This document shows positions 1 to 5,860 of a stretch of 5,860 bases of DNA, piece by piece. The DNA is from Clostridiales bacterium (lineage in GTDB: Bacteria; Bacillota; Clostridia; Lachnospirales; CAG-274). The stretch covers positions 1-5,860 of the forward strand of contig JAJQBF010000288.1 in assembly GCA_021203425.1 (NCBI GenBank), written 5' to 3'. The notes beneath the pieces are model-generated. The model worked only from the letters and a program-made list of their open reading frames with translations. It was not told the origin of the DNA and made no database searches. The translations under genes were made by a program, and so were the position numbers. Positions within the stretch are counted from its first letter, which is position 1. The number at the start of each line of letters is the position of its first letter.

Positions 1-39
1 ATTAAATATTCAGAGAAAAAGTTATATATTAAGCAAAAA

Positions 40-44
40 GGAGG
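40..44 (+). promoter_or_regulatory. Strong Shine-Dalgarno for the pectin esterase gene
   Basis: GGAGG sits in an A-rich leader (AAAAAGGAGG, 35-44) and ends 10 bases before the ATG at 55. It fixes that ATG as the start rather than the in-frame ATGs at codons 7 and 15, which lie inside the signal peptide and have no comparable site. Confidence 0.9.
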
Positions 45-54
45 CATTACACAA

Positions 55-3000
55 ATGAATTTATCAAGGAAAATGCTCAGGGGGCTGGGCTGCGGAATGT
101 TGGCTTTTGCTATGTCTGCAGGGCAGGTCGGTCTAGTGAGTGTGTCGGCGGCTCAGGGAACGGTTATTACAGTAGGAAAGGGCTCCGGCTATGACTATAA
201 CACTGTAGGCGAGGCTCTTGCCTCTGTCAGTTATACACCTACAAAAAGAAATCCCCTTACCATAAATATAGCAAAGGGTACATATGAAGAGAGTTTTACG
301 GTTTCCATTCCCTATGTTACTCTTATACATGACGGCGATGCGGAAGATGTTGTTATAACATATGACAAGGCAGTAGGTCAGGCAGATATGAGCAAGAGAG
401 CCGGAACGGAAAAAACCGCTACCGCTGCGGTAAGCGCAGAGGCGGAAGGCTTTACAGCCAAAAACATAACCTTCGAAAATTCTTATAATCTGGAACAGGA
501 AGAGGAATATTCACAGGCTGTGGCAATTACAACCTTAGCTGATATGGTTACGTTTGAAAACTGCCGCTTTATAGGCAGACAGGACACGATGTATTTAAAA
601 GGCGCCTCGAAAGGGGCAGATGTGGCAGGAAGTGCTAATTATGCCAGAGTTTATTTAACAGGCTGTTATATTGAAGGAACAATTGACTTTATTTTCGGCG
701 ATGCAACAGCATATTTTGAAAACTGCGACATAAATATGGCTTACAGAGAAGGCGGAGGATATTTTACCGCTCCGAACACAACTCTTTACAATATAGGCTA
801 TGTTTTTAACGGCTGTAATTTTACGGTTGACAGCAAATATACAGAAGATGAGGCACAATATATATACTTGGGAAGACCATGGCAGGCGGATAATGACCAC
901 CCGAATTTCGGCTCAAGTGTTCTTATTATGAATTCATCTCTTCCGTCAATTTTAAACAGTGACGGCTTTGCCCTTTGGGACAGCACAACCAATAAGGACA
1001 AGGTACGTTTTATGGAATACAATAATACTGTTAAGGGATATGCGGAAGATACATCGGCAAGAGCTGATTATGTGAGAATTTTGACCGCTGAACAGGCGGA
1101 AAACTTCAACCCCTTTAATATTTTAAGAGGGGAAAATATGTGGAACCCGGGTAATTTTGATTCACTGGCAAACAGCCCCGGGGCTGAAATTACCTTAGGC
1201 TCTTATGAAATTTCCATACCTAAAGGGGAAAGCCGTGAATTTGAAACATATATACTTCCTTTAACTTCAAAGGAAACCTCAATATCCTATACAAGTGATA
1301 ACGAAACAGTTGTTTCTGTTGATAAAAACGGTGTTATAACCGCAAATATGACGGGAAGTGCTTATGTAAAGGCAGCTTTGCCCAACGGTATGTATGCCGG
1401 AGCTACGGTTACCGTTACATCGGCAAGAACAGACGCCCCCGAGGCAGCTGAGGTGTCTCTTTCCGAAGGGTCGGAGCTTGCAGTCGGAAGCCGTTTAAGG
1501 GCAAGCTACAGCTTTGTTTCCAGAGATGACAACTCCGATGATAACAGCCTTTTGATATGGAGTGCTGTTGACGGAACCGGAGACGAATACGTACTGGCAG
1601 AAGGCAGAGGAGAAAGCTTTAAGGAGTATGTTGTTACGGAAAACGAAAAAGGCTGTTATATAAAATTTACGGTTTATCCCGAAACAAATTCAAGCTATGG
1701 TAAGGCAGGAACCCCCGTCAGCAAGACAACCCAAAATAAGGTTAAGGGAGAAAATACAGTCATTTTAAAAGACGGTTTTTTCACAGATGAAAATTGGCAG
1801 GCAAGCGGTATGTTCGGTGTTATTACAGACCATAACAACGATTACAAAACAGGAGACAGTGAAACAAACACGGCGGCTGACAGGCTTGTTTCCGATAAAT
1901 ATATAGCCGGCAGTGATTTTAATATTATATTAAGAGAACGCTTTAACCCTAAAGTTGATGGGCTTTCGGGAGACAGCTATGAGGATATTTTTATAAATTA
2001 TAAGGACAGCAGTAATTATTATAAGGTAAGAATAACAAGAGGTGGAAATACAAAATCTCTGAGATGGTATATTATAAAGAGTATTGACGGAGCGGAAGAA
2101 ATTTTAGCCTCGGACGAAAGCAGTATGTCAGGCAATGTTTATCAAAACTCAGGAGAGGATAACCCGTTCTTTAAACTTTATATTTCAAAATCAGGCGAAA
2201 CCGTAACGGCAAAGTTTGTTTTGGAGGAAACATCATCTGTTCTTTCAACTATTTCGGCAGATTATGACAGCACACTTTCAGAGGGAACCTTTGCTCTTGA
2301 AATGTACGGCAAAACAGAGGGCATACTTATAGACTATGTAAATATTTTCGGTCCCTCGAAGGACAAAACGGAAACTGCCGCAAGAATATTTATAGCAGGC
2401 GACTCTACGGCTAAAGACTATGGCAGTGACAACACAATCGGCGGCTGGGGAGAATACATACCCTATTATTTTTCAGAGGAAGTTGAAATTATAAACAAGG
2501 CGGAAGGCGGAAGAAGTTCACGTTCCTTTATGAACCAGGGCAGACTTGACGAAATCTGTAACGAGGCAGGCGAAGGAGATTACGTTTTCATACAGTTCGG
2601 CATCAATGACGGTCAGACAGATGATGCCTACAGGCTTGAATATTCTGTTGCCTTAGGCGAGCCGGACGCAGAGGGAATTTATCCTTCAGTGAAACCCACC
2701 AAGGCTGCTACACCACAGGTACTTTTGGACTGTTATAAAGACTCCGGTTATCCTTACAGCGAAACCTTCTATCCTTATGAAGGCGGAACCTTCAAGTGGT
2801 ATTTGGAGCAGTATGTAACGAGAGTAAGAGAAACAGGGGCAACTCCCGTTCTTATGACATCGATTTGCAGAGTTTTCTTTGACTCAGACGGCAAAATCAT
2901 ACCTCACCACGGTGAAAACGACGGCTATATAAAGGTTGTTTTACAGGTCGCCGAGGAAATGAACTGCGATGTTATAGATTTTTATGAAATAACTAAGGAT

Positions 3001-4236
3001 TTATATGAAGATTACGGCTATATGATGGTTCAGGGTCTTTCCAACATTAAGGCTGACGGCTCAATGGATTTGACTCATTATAATAAATTCGGAGCAAATA
3101 TAATTGCAAGCAAGTTTGCGGCGGCTGTAAAAGAGGCTGAAATAGGTCTTGAAAATTATGTAACGGCATCGAGAGCCGATGTTGAAAAGACAGACGGACT
3201 TAAAAGCGGAAATCTTTGGCTTGTGGGCGATGAATATATGGCAGACTATTCAAACGATTTAACCGAATATGTTGTAGACAGGGCAAGCCTTTACGACTAT
3301 ATGTCGGAATATCTGTCAAGTCTTCTTACGGTTCACTCCTGCGGAGTTTCCGGGGCAAGCTCAAAGAGCTATATTGAAACGGAAGAATATCAAAGCTTTA
3401 TAGATAATGTTTCCGCCGGAGACTATGTTGTGATTCATTTCGGTACAAACGATAAAATTGCCGGAGAGAGTTATACAAGCCCCGAGGGAGATAAAGACAC
3501 TGTCGGAAGTTTCCAATATTATCTTTACAACTATTATGTTCAGCCCGTAAAGGATAAGAATGTAGTGCCTATAATTATAACTCCTATTTCAGAATATTCA
3601 TTTAAAAAGGGAGAATTTGAATATACCGATGAGGGTTACCGTGACGCAGCAAGGAATCTTGTTTCGGAACTTCAGCTTTATTTCTGTAATATGACGGAGA
3701 ACACAGCGGAGCTTTATAAAACAGCCGGAGAAGATGAAAGCAGAGTTTATAACGCTTATGATTCAGAGGGGCTTATTCCAAACGGTTTAAGTGAAATAGG
3801 CGCAAGAACTTTTGTTAAAAGTTTTCTGAATTCTATGCTTTATTCAAGCTCTACATTTAAGAGTTATATTCAGATTCCCGATGAAGACGAGATATATTAC
3901 ACAAGAGGGGATTTTGCCGAAAAGCTGGCGGCAGCCTTTGGGTTTAAGAGTACCGGCATACGCACATTTGCCGATATGTCACGAGGCAGAAACTATGTTG
4001 ACAGCTGTAATGCACTTAAAGAATACGGAATTGCAGAAGGCGACGAAGACAACTGCTACTATCCCGAAGATTTGCTTTCGGTATCGGCATATAAAGAGTT
4101 TATGGAAAACACCGAGAAGGCTTTAGGTCTTGAAACAGGCATAGATTATTCAGAGTATGCAGAAGGTGATTTCGTAAGAGATTACGAGGCAATGAACGGT
4201 ATTTTAGAGCTTTTAAGCATTAAAAACAGGGATTGA
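55..4236 (+). CDS. Secreted multidomain pectin esterase: pectin methylesterase + rhamnogalacturonan acetylesterase + pseudo-SGNH + SLH-like tail
   Basis: 1393 residues. Residues 1-33 look like a Sec signal peptide (basic start, hydrophobic core, likely cleavage near VSA/SAA at 30-33). Residues 36-360 are a right-handed beta-helix pectin methylesterase (CE8-like) with the family residues present: Q154 in SQAVAI, Q176 and D177 in GRQDTMY, D211 in GTIDFIFGDA, and R274/W276 in LGRPW. Residues ~376-455 resemble a BIG_2 Ig-like domain, and ~460-558 a second Ig-like module. Residues ~567-770 are a beta-rich accessory module that I cannot name firmly. Residues ~776-1030 are a CE12-type SGNH acetylesterase: GDST with S784, GGRSSRS at 818-824, FGIND with N851, and DLTH with D1005/H1008. 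Residues ~1050-1262 are a second SGNH fold without its catalytic residues. Residues ~1276-1357 are SLH-like. The predicted role is removal of methyl and acetyl esters from pectin outside the cell, probably surface-held. It is followed after 2 bases by the GH18 gene. The domain calls for both esterases are secure; the accessory modules are less so. Confidence 0.95.
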   Translation: MNLSRKMLRGLGCGMLAFAMSAGQVGLVSVSAAQGTVITVGKGSGYDYNTVGEALASVSYTPTKRNPLTINIAKGTYEESFTVSIPYVTLIHDGDAEDVVITYDKAVGQADMSKRAGTEKTATAAVSAEAEGFTAKNITFENSYNLEQEEEYSQAVAITTLADMVTFENCRFIGRQDTMYLKGASKGADVAGSANYARVYLTGCYIEGTIDFIFGDATAYFENCDINMAYREGGGYFTAPNTTLYNIGYVFNGCNFTVDSKYTEDEAQYIYLGRPWQADNDHPNFGSSVLIMNSSLPSILNSDGFALWDSTTNKDKVRFMEYNNTVKGYAEDTSARADYVRILTAEQAENFNPFNILRGENMWNPGNFDSLANSPGAEITLGSYEISIPKGESREFETYILPLTSKETSISYTSDNETVVSVDKNGVITANMTGSAYVKAALPNGMYAGATVTVTSARTDAPEAAEVSLSEGSELAVGSRLRASYSFVSRDDNSDDNSLLIWSAVDGTGDEYVLAEGRGESFKEYVVTENEKGCYIKFTVYPETNSSYGKAGTPVSKTTQNKVKGENTVILKDGFFTDENWQASGMFGVITDHNNDYKTGDSETNTAADRLVSDKYIAGSDFNIILRERFNPKVDGLSGDSYEDIFINYKDSSNYYKVRITRGGNTKSLRWYIIKSIDGAEEILASDESSMSGNVYQNSGEDNPFFKLYISKSGETVTAKFVLEETSSVLSTISADYDSTLSEGTFALEMYGKTEGILIDYVNIFGPSKDKTETAARIFIAGDSTAKDYGSDNTIGGWGEYIPYYFSEEVEIINKAEGGRSSRSFMNQGRLDEICNEAGEGDYVFIQFGINDGQTDDAYRLEYSVALGEPDAEGIYPSVKPTKAATPQVLLDCYKDSGYPYSETFYPYEGGTFKWYLEQYVTRVRETGATPVLMTSICRVFFDSDGKIIPHHGENDGYIKVVLQVAEEMNCDVIDFYEITKDLYEDYGYMMVQGLSNIKADGSMDLTHYNKFGANIIASKFAAAVKEAEIGLENYVTASRADVEKTDGLKSGNLWLVGDEYMADYSNDLTEYVVDRASLYDYMSEYLSSLLTVHSCGVSGASSKSYIETEEYQSFIDNVSAGDYVVIHFGTNDKIAGESYTSPEGDKDTVGSFQYYLYNYYVQPVKDKNVVPIIITPISEYSFKKGEFEYTDEGYRDAARNLVSELQLYFCNMTENTAELYKTAGEDESRVYNAYDSEGLIPNGLSEIGARTFVKSFLNSMLYSSSTFKSYIQIPDEDEIYYTRGDFAEKLAAAFGFKSTGIRTFADMSRGRNYVDSCNALKEYGIAEGDEDNCYYPEDLLSVSAYKEFMENTEKALGLETGIDYSEYAEGDFVRDYEAMNGILELLSIKNRD
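160..1134 (+). other. Pectin methylesterase (CE8) catalytic domain
   Basis: Residues ~36-360 of the large protein. The enzyme hydrolyses methyl esters of polygalacturonate, giving methanol and free carboxylates. By family knowledge, D177 (GRQDT motif) would be the acid/base and D211 (DFIFG motif) the nucleophile. Q154 and Q176 would form the oxyanion site, and R274/W276 (LGRPW) line the substrate cleft. All are present, so the domain should be active. Repeated NITFEN, VTFENC and AYFENC strands are the beta-helix rungs. Domain edges are approximate. Confidence 0.93.
1180..1728 (+). other. Two Ig-like linker modules
   Basis: Residues ~376-455 have the BIG_2 pattern: an opening basic/Glu strand, a TSDNETVVSVDKNGVITA core (a value-versus-context repeat typical of BIG_2), a G-S-A-Y-V-K strand and a terminal VTVTS. 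Residues ~460-558 form a second beta-sandwich-like stretch (GSRLRASYSF, then GCYIKFTVYP) like the Ig-like repeats found in clostridial surface glycosidases. They probably act as spacers between the two catalytic domains. A carbohydrate-binding role cannot be excluded. Confidence 0.65.
1753..2364 (+). other. Beta-rich accessory module, possibly LamG/concanavalin-like
   Basis: Residues ~567-770 have no catalytic motif that I recognise. The pattern is a chain of short amphipathic strands: DGFF at the start, DIFINYKDSSNYYKVRI in the middle, then FFKLYISKSG and the closing GILIDYVNIFGP. This resembles laminin-G/concanavalin-like folds, where a trailing 'I-D-Y-V-x-I' strand is common. It may bind polysaccharide next to the acetylesterase. 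The assignment is by general pattern only. Confidence 0.4.
2380..3144 (+). other. Rhamnogalacturonan acetylesterase-type SGNH hydrolase domain (CE12-like)
   Basis: Residues ~776-1030. Block I is IAGDSTAKDY with nucleophile S784. Block II is EGGRSSRSF, giving the oxyanion glycine. Block III is FIQFGIND with N851, and block V is DLTHYNKFGA with D1005 and H1008. The triad and oxyanion set are complete, so deacetylation of pectin/rhamnogalacturonan is expected, as in the YesT/RhgT and fungal RGAE families. Two departures: block III reads GIND where GHND is usual, and ~50 extra residues (about 856-905) lie between block III and the helix beginning TFKWYLEQYV. Confidence 0.92.
3202..3840 (+). other. 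Degenerate second SGNH module (probably non-catalytic)
   Basis: Residues ~1050-1262 repeat the fold of the preceding domain. LWLVGDEYMADYS matches block I, CGVSGASSKSY block II, VIHFGTND block III, and GLSEIGARTF the end of block V. The block I serine is replaced by E1060 (GAA, 3232-3234), and the position of the block V histidine is G1244 (GGT, 3784-3786). The oxyanion Gly and Asn motifs remain. The helix-strand GSFQYYLYNYYV...VVPIIITPIS parallels TFKWYLEQYV...ATPVLMTSICR of the active domain, which supports an internal duplication. A binding or structural role is inferred. Confidence 0.8.
3880..4125 (+). other. Degenerate S-layer-homology-like C-terminal region
   Basis: Residues ~1276-1357. 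One nearly complete SLH-like repeat is visible: YTRGDFAEKLAAAFG (compare the family's TRAE/TRGE-F-A-x-L start), then FADMS, then NALKEYGIAEGD. A second repeat starts with YYPED but has SVSAYK where TRAE would be expected. SLH domains normally come as three repeats that hold proteins on secondary cell-wall polymers. Here only about one and a half are left, so anchoring is plausible but unproven. The last ~35 residues match nothing I recognise. Confidence 0.7.
4228..4231 (+). promoter_or_regulatory. Shine-Dalgarno deciding the GH18 gene start
   Basis: AGGG lies 7 bases before the ATG at 4239, inside the last codons of the upstream gene. It favours this ATG over the TTG at 4233. The upstream TGA (4234-4236) and this ATG are separated by two bases, which suggests translational coupling. 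Confidence 0.65.
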
Positions 4237-4238
4237 TT

Positions 4239-4994
4239 ATGAAGAAATTACATTTTATACTTGTTTTCGCTGCTGCCTTAATTTTAAACCTGACTGTTGT
4301 TTTCGGCTCAACAGCCGTAATTAAAACAAGACTTTATTATGACGGAGCATTGAGGGAATATCAGGCGGAGGCTGTTTATATAACAATAAACAGCGAGCCT
4401 CTTAAAAGCTATTCCATTATTCCCGTCGTAATGAACAGCAGGGTTCTTGTGTGTGCAAGAGATGTGTTTACGGAGCTTGGCTGTGAAATAAGCTGGGACG
4501 ACGGCTCAAGGCAGCTTTGTGTCACAAAAGGCAGCGACACAATAATTATACCTGTTGACACTAAGACAATTTACAAAAACGGAACGGCAGTTACAGTTGA
4601 TGCGGCATCTAAAATCATAAACAGCTATACAATGGTTCCCGTAAGGGTTGTTGCCGAAGGGCTGGGCTGTGAAGTAAGCTTTGACAATGACGAAAGAATT
4701 GTATATATAAATTCACCGGCAGAGGAGGAAGAAACCGAAGAAGAGGAAGTAATCTCAAATAAAACGGTTTCTTCCGAAACCGAAAAAACAGCCGAAAAAA
4801 GCAAAACAAAAACCGTTTCAAAAGGCTCGGGTATAAAAATTCTTTGGGATACAATAAGTTCATACGGGGCAAATGACAATGAAACAAAGCGTATTCCCAT
4901 TGAGGGGCTTGATGTGCTGTGTCCCACATGGTTTGCCATAACAAGTTCAGGGGGAACAATTTCGGATTTTTCAAAGAAAAGCTATACTGAATAG
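4239..4994 (+). CDS. Stalk-domain GH18 protein, N-terminal part ended by an in-frame TAG
   Basis: 251 residues from the ATG at 4239; the full frame would give 507. Residues 1-26 are a signal peptide (MKKLHFILVFAAALILNL core, cleavage near VFG/STA). Residues ~60-158 are a copper-amine-oxidase N-terminal-type (stalk, PF07833-like) domain with two similar halves: ELGCEISWDD and, after MVPVRVVAEG, GLGCEVSFDN. Residues ~159-198 are a linker, first Glu-rich, then Lys/Ser/Thr-rich. From ~199 the opening of a YaaH/YdhD-type GH18 barrel is seen (IKILWDTISS, LDVLCPTWFAI). The TAG at 4992-4994 falls just before the conserved AHxxGYxVWAL strand, so this product alone lacks every catalytic residue. It starts 2 bases after the pectin esterase gene and is probably co-transcribed with it. 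Unless the TAG is read through, the product is a secreted stalk domain with a useless barrel fragment. Confidence 0.85.
   Translation: MKKLHFILVFAAALILNLTVVFGSTAVIKTRLYYDGALREYQAEAVYITINSEPLKSYSIIPVVMNSRVLVCARDVFTELGCEISWDDGSRQLCVTKGSDTIIIPVDTKTIYKNGTAVTVDAASKIINSYTMVPVRVVAEGLGCEVSFDNDERIVYINSPAEEEETEEEEVISNKTVSSETEKTAEKSKTKTVSKGSGIKILWDTISSYGANDNETKRIPIEGLDVLCPTWFAITSSGGTISDFSKKSYTE
4992..4994 (+). other. In-frame amber codon inside the GH18 gene
   Basis: TAG is codon 252 when counted from 4239, with context GAA TAG GCA. The 255 codons after it stay open and carry all expected GH18 motifs up to the TAA at 5760. In relatives as I recall them, this site (before AHxxGYxVWAL) is often aromatic, for example YxxYAH or YxxWAH. 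TAG is one base from TAT/TAC (Tyr), TGG (Trp), CAG (Gln) and AAG (Lys). No frameshift is involved. The other two gene stops in the window are TGA and TAA. Confidence 0.9.
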
Positions 4995-5762
4995 GCACAC
5001 GAACAGGGTTATGAGGTTTGGGCTCTTGTTACAAACAGTTTCGATCCCAATATAACAACGGGCTTTTTAAATAATAAAGAAGTAAGTGAAAAAATAATAA
5101 CCGATCTTTTGGATATGTGTATAGAAACCGGAGTTGACGGCATAAATGTTGACTTTGAGTCAATATATGCTTCTGACGGTGACGCATATGTGGAATTTAT
5201 GGAAAAACTTGCAGACAGCTTTCACGAAATGAATCTGACTGTTTCAGTGGATACCTATGTTCCTGCCTCTTATAACTCCTGTTATCATATGGAGGATATG
5301 GGAGAAATATGCGATTATGTTATAATGATGGCTTATGATGAACATTTTTCCACAAGTACGGAGGCAGGTTCCGTGGCATCTCTGCCTTGGGTTGAAACAT
5401 GGCTTGATGCTGCCTGTGAGCTTGTGGATACGGATAAACTTATTTTGGGCTGTCCCTTTTACACAAGAACCTGGCACGTAACCTCCGGCGGCTATGTAGG
5501 GGCAAACTCGGCTTACGGTATGGATAACGCTTACAAGCTGTTAACCGACAACGGAGCTGAGATTGTCTATGACGAAGAAACAGGTCAGAATTACGGCGAA
5601 TATTATCAGCAGGGAGATACGGTTAAAATCTGGCTTGAAGACGAAACCTCGCTCAGGGCAAGAATGGAGCTTGCCGTTGAATACGGCTGCGGCGGTGCTG
5701 CCTTTTGGAGAAGGGGTTTTGAAAACGAAGAGGCTTGGGATATTATAAACGAGTATTTTTAA
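4995..5762 (+). pseudogene. GH18 catalytic domain continuing in frame after the TAG (YaaH/YdhD-like)
   Basis: Together with 4239-4994 this would make one 507-residue protein. Numbering from the ATG at 4239, the GH18 signature DGINVDFE carries D300, D305 and the catalytic acid E307 (codon GAG at 5157). MMAYDEH at 364-370 supplies the substrate-site Tyr/Asp. Further family landmarks are LILGCPFYTRTW, the KIWLEDE strand, and the closing AAFWRRGFE. This Asn-containing DGINxDFE form is that of spore/cell-wall GH18 enzymes (YaaH, YdhD, SleL) acting on peptidoglycan-type glycans, rather than secreted chitinases. The family substrate is not certain here. The only possible restarts are the TTG at 5109 or ATG at 5115, neither with a Shine-Dalgarno, and both would omit the first barrel strands. 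It is therefore either part of a gene broken by one recent mutation or made by readthrough. The stretch ends in TAA, with no hairpin terminator after it. Confidence 0.85.
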
Positions 5763-5785
5763 AAAAAATTGATGGCTGAATAAGG

Positions 5786-5814
5786 TTTACATTTGTTCAA
5801 AAATCTGTTATAAT
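5786..5814 (+). promoter_or_regulatory. Near-consensus extended -10 promoter
   Basis: The -35 is TTTACA (5786-5791, five of six consensus bases). The spacer is 17 bases (5792-5808), and the -10 is a perfect TATAAT (5809-5814) preceded by TG at 5806-5807, giving an extended -10. Transcription would start near 5821 and run out of the window. It begins 24 bases after the GH18 stop, so the next gene is an independent forward unit, not part of this operon. It is the best promoter in the window. Confidence 0.8.
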
Positions 5815-5860
5815 GAAATTGGAAAACATCGGAAACTCTAACAGTACTGTGTATTTTTGT

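Noticed and set aside
2..30. Promoter for the esterase gene (TTAAAT 2-7, TATATT 25-30, 17-base spacer)
   Set aside because: The -10 is fair but the -35 matches only three of six bases in very AT-rich DNA, and the window starts here. The true promoter may lie upstream.
85..93. Lipoprotein signal at the early Cys (GLGC) of the esterase
   Set aside because: The residue three before the Cys is Gly rather than a lipobox Leu, and the Cys precedes the hydrophobic core. An ordinary signal peptidase site near residues 30-33 fits better.
3881..4126. 81-codon forward open frame within the end of the esterase gene
   Set aside because: It is a shadow frame of the SLH-like region, where the sense frame has clear motifs. 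It has no ribosome site of its own.
4615..4998. 127-codon reverse-strand open frame opposite the GH18 gene
   Set aside because: It lies antisense to a well-supported stalk/linker region, and its residues are low-complexity (Leu, Phe, Arg, Pro rich) because of the Glu/Lys-rich linker on the other strand. I see no family signature in it.
5002..5030. Stem (AACAGGG with TCTTGTT) starting 8 bases after the TAG, considered as a readthrough or recoding element
   Set aside because: It has only seven pairs, two of them G-U, around a 15-base loop. It is too weak to claim as a recoding signal and is easily a chance pairing.
5109..5762. Independent downstream gene starting at TTG 5109 or ATG 5115
   Set aside because: There is no Shine-Dalgarno, the start would fall inside the GH18 barrel, and codons 4995-5108 in the same frame already encode conserved family sequence (AHxxGYxVWAL). 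It belongs to the interrupted gene.
5756..5769. T-run then A-run after the GH18 stop, considered as a terminator
   Set aside because: There is no GC-rich stem. It is only a TTTTT/AAAAA tract, with no hairpin in 5763-5785.
5813..5860. Short open frame from ATG 5813 to the window end
   Set aside because: Its ATG overlaps the -10 box, so it would not be on the transcript from that promoter, and there is no ribosome binding site.

Overview
The window reads as chromosomal DNA of an AT-rich Gram-positive anaerobe of the Clostridia. The grounds are strong GGAGG-type ribosome binding sites, AT-rich codon choice (frequent ATA, AGA, TTA), an S-layer-homology-like tail on a secreted enzyme, and a 'copper amine oxidase N-terminal' (stalk) domain joined to a YaaH/YdhD-type GH18 domain, a pairing typical of Clostridia. 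A pectin-degrading gut clostridium of the Monoglobus type would fit, but that is a guess from architecture, not an identification.

Layout: positions 1-54 are a short leader with a strong Shine-Dalgarno. Positions 55-4236 encode a 1393-residue secreted multidomain pectin esterase. Its order is signal peptide, pectin methylesterase (CE8-like), Ig-like modules, a beta-rich accessory module, an intact rhamnogalacturonan acetylesterase (CE12-like SGNH hydrolase), a second SGNH module that has lost its nucleophile and histidine, and a short degenerate SLH-like tail. Two bases later, at 4239, starts a second secreted protein: stalk domain, charged linker, GH18 domain. It is interrupted at 4992-4994 by an in-frame TAG. 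The same frame then stays open to a TAA at 5760-5762 and carries all the GH18 catalytic motifs. Positions 5763-5860 are intergenic and hold a near-consensus forward promoter for a gene beyond the window.

Function: the first protein should strip both methyl and acetyl esters from pectin at the cell surface, exposing the backbone to lyases or hydrolases encoded elsewhere. The second gene is probably co-transcribed and would encode a cell-wall or glycan-directed GH18 enzyme. Its only visible lesion is the single amber codon, so it is either a very recent nonsense mutation, a sequencing error, or a codon that is read through. No RNA genes, mobile elements, CRISPR arrays or convincing terminators were seen.
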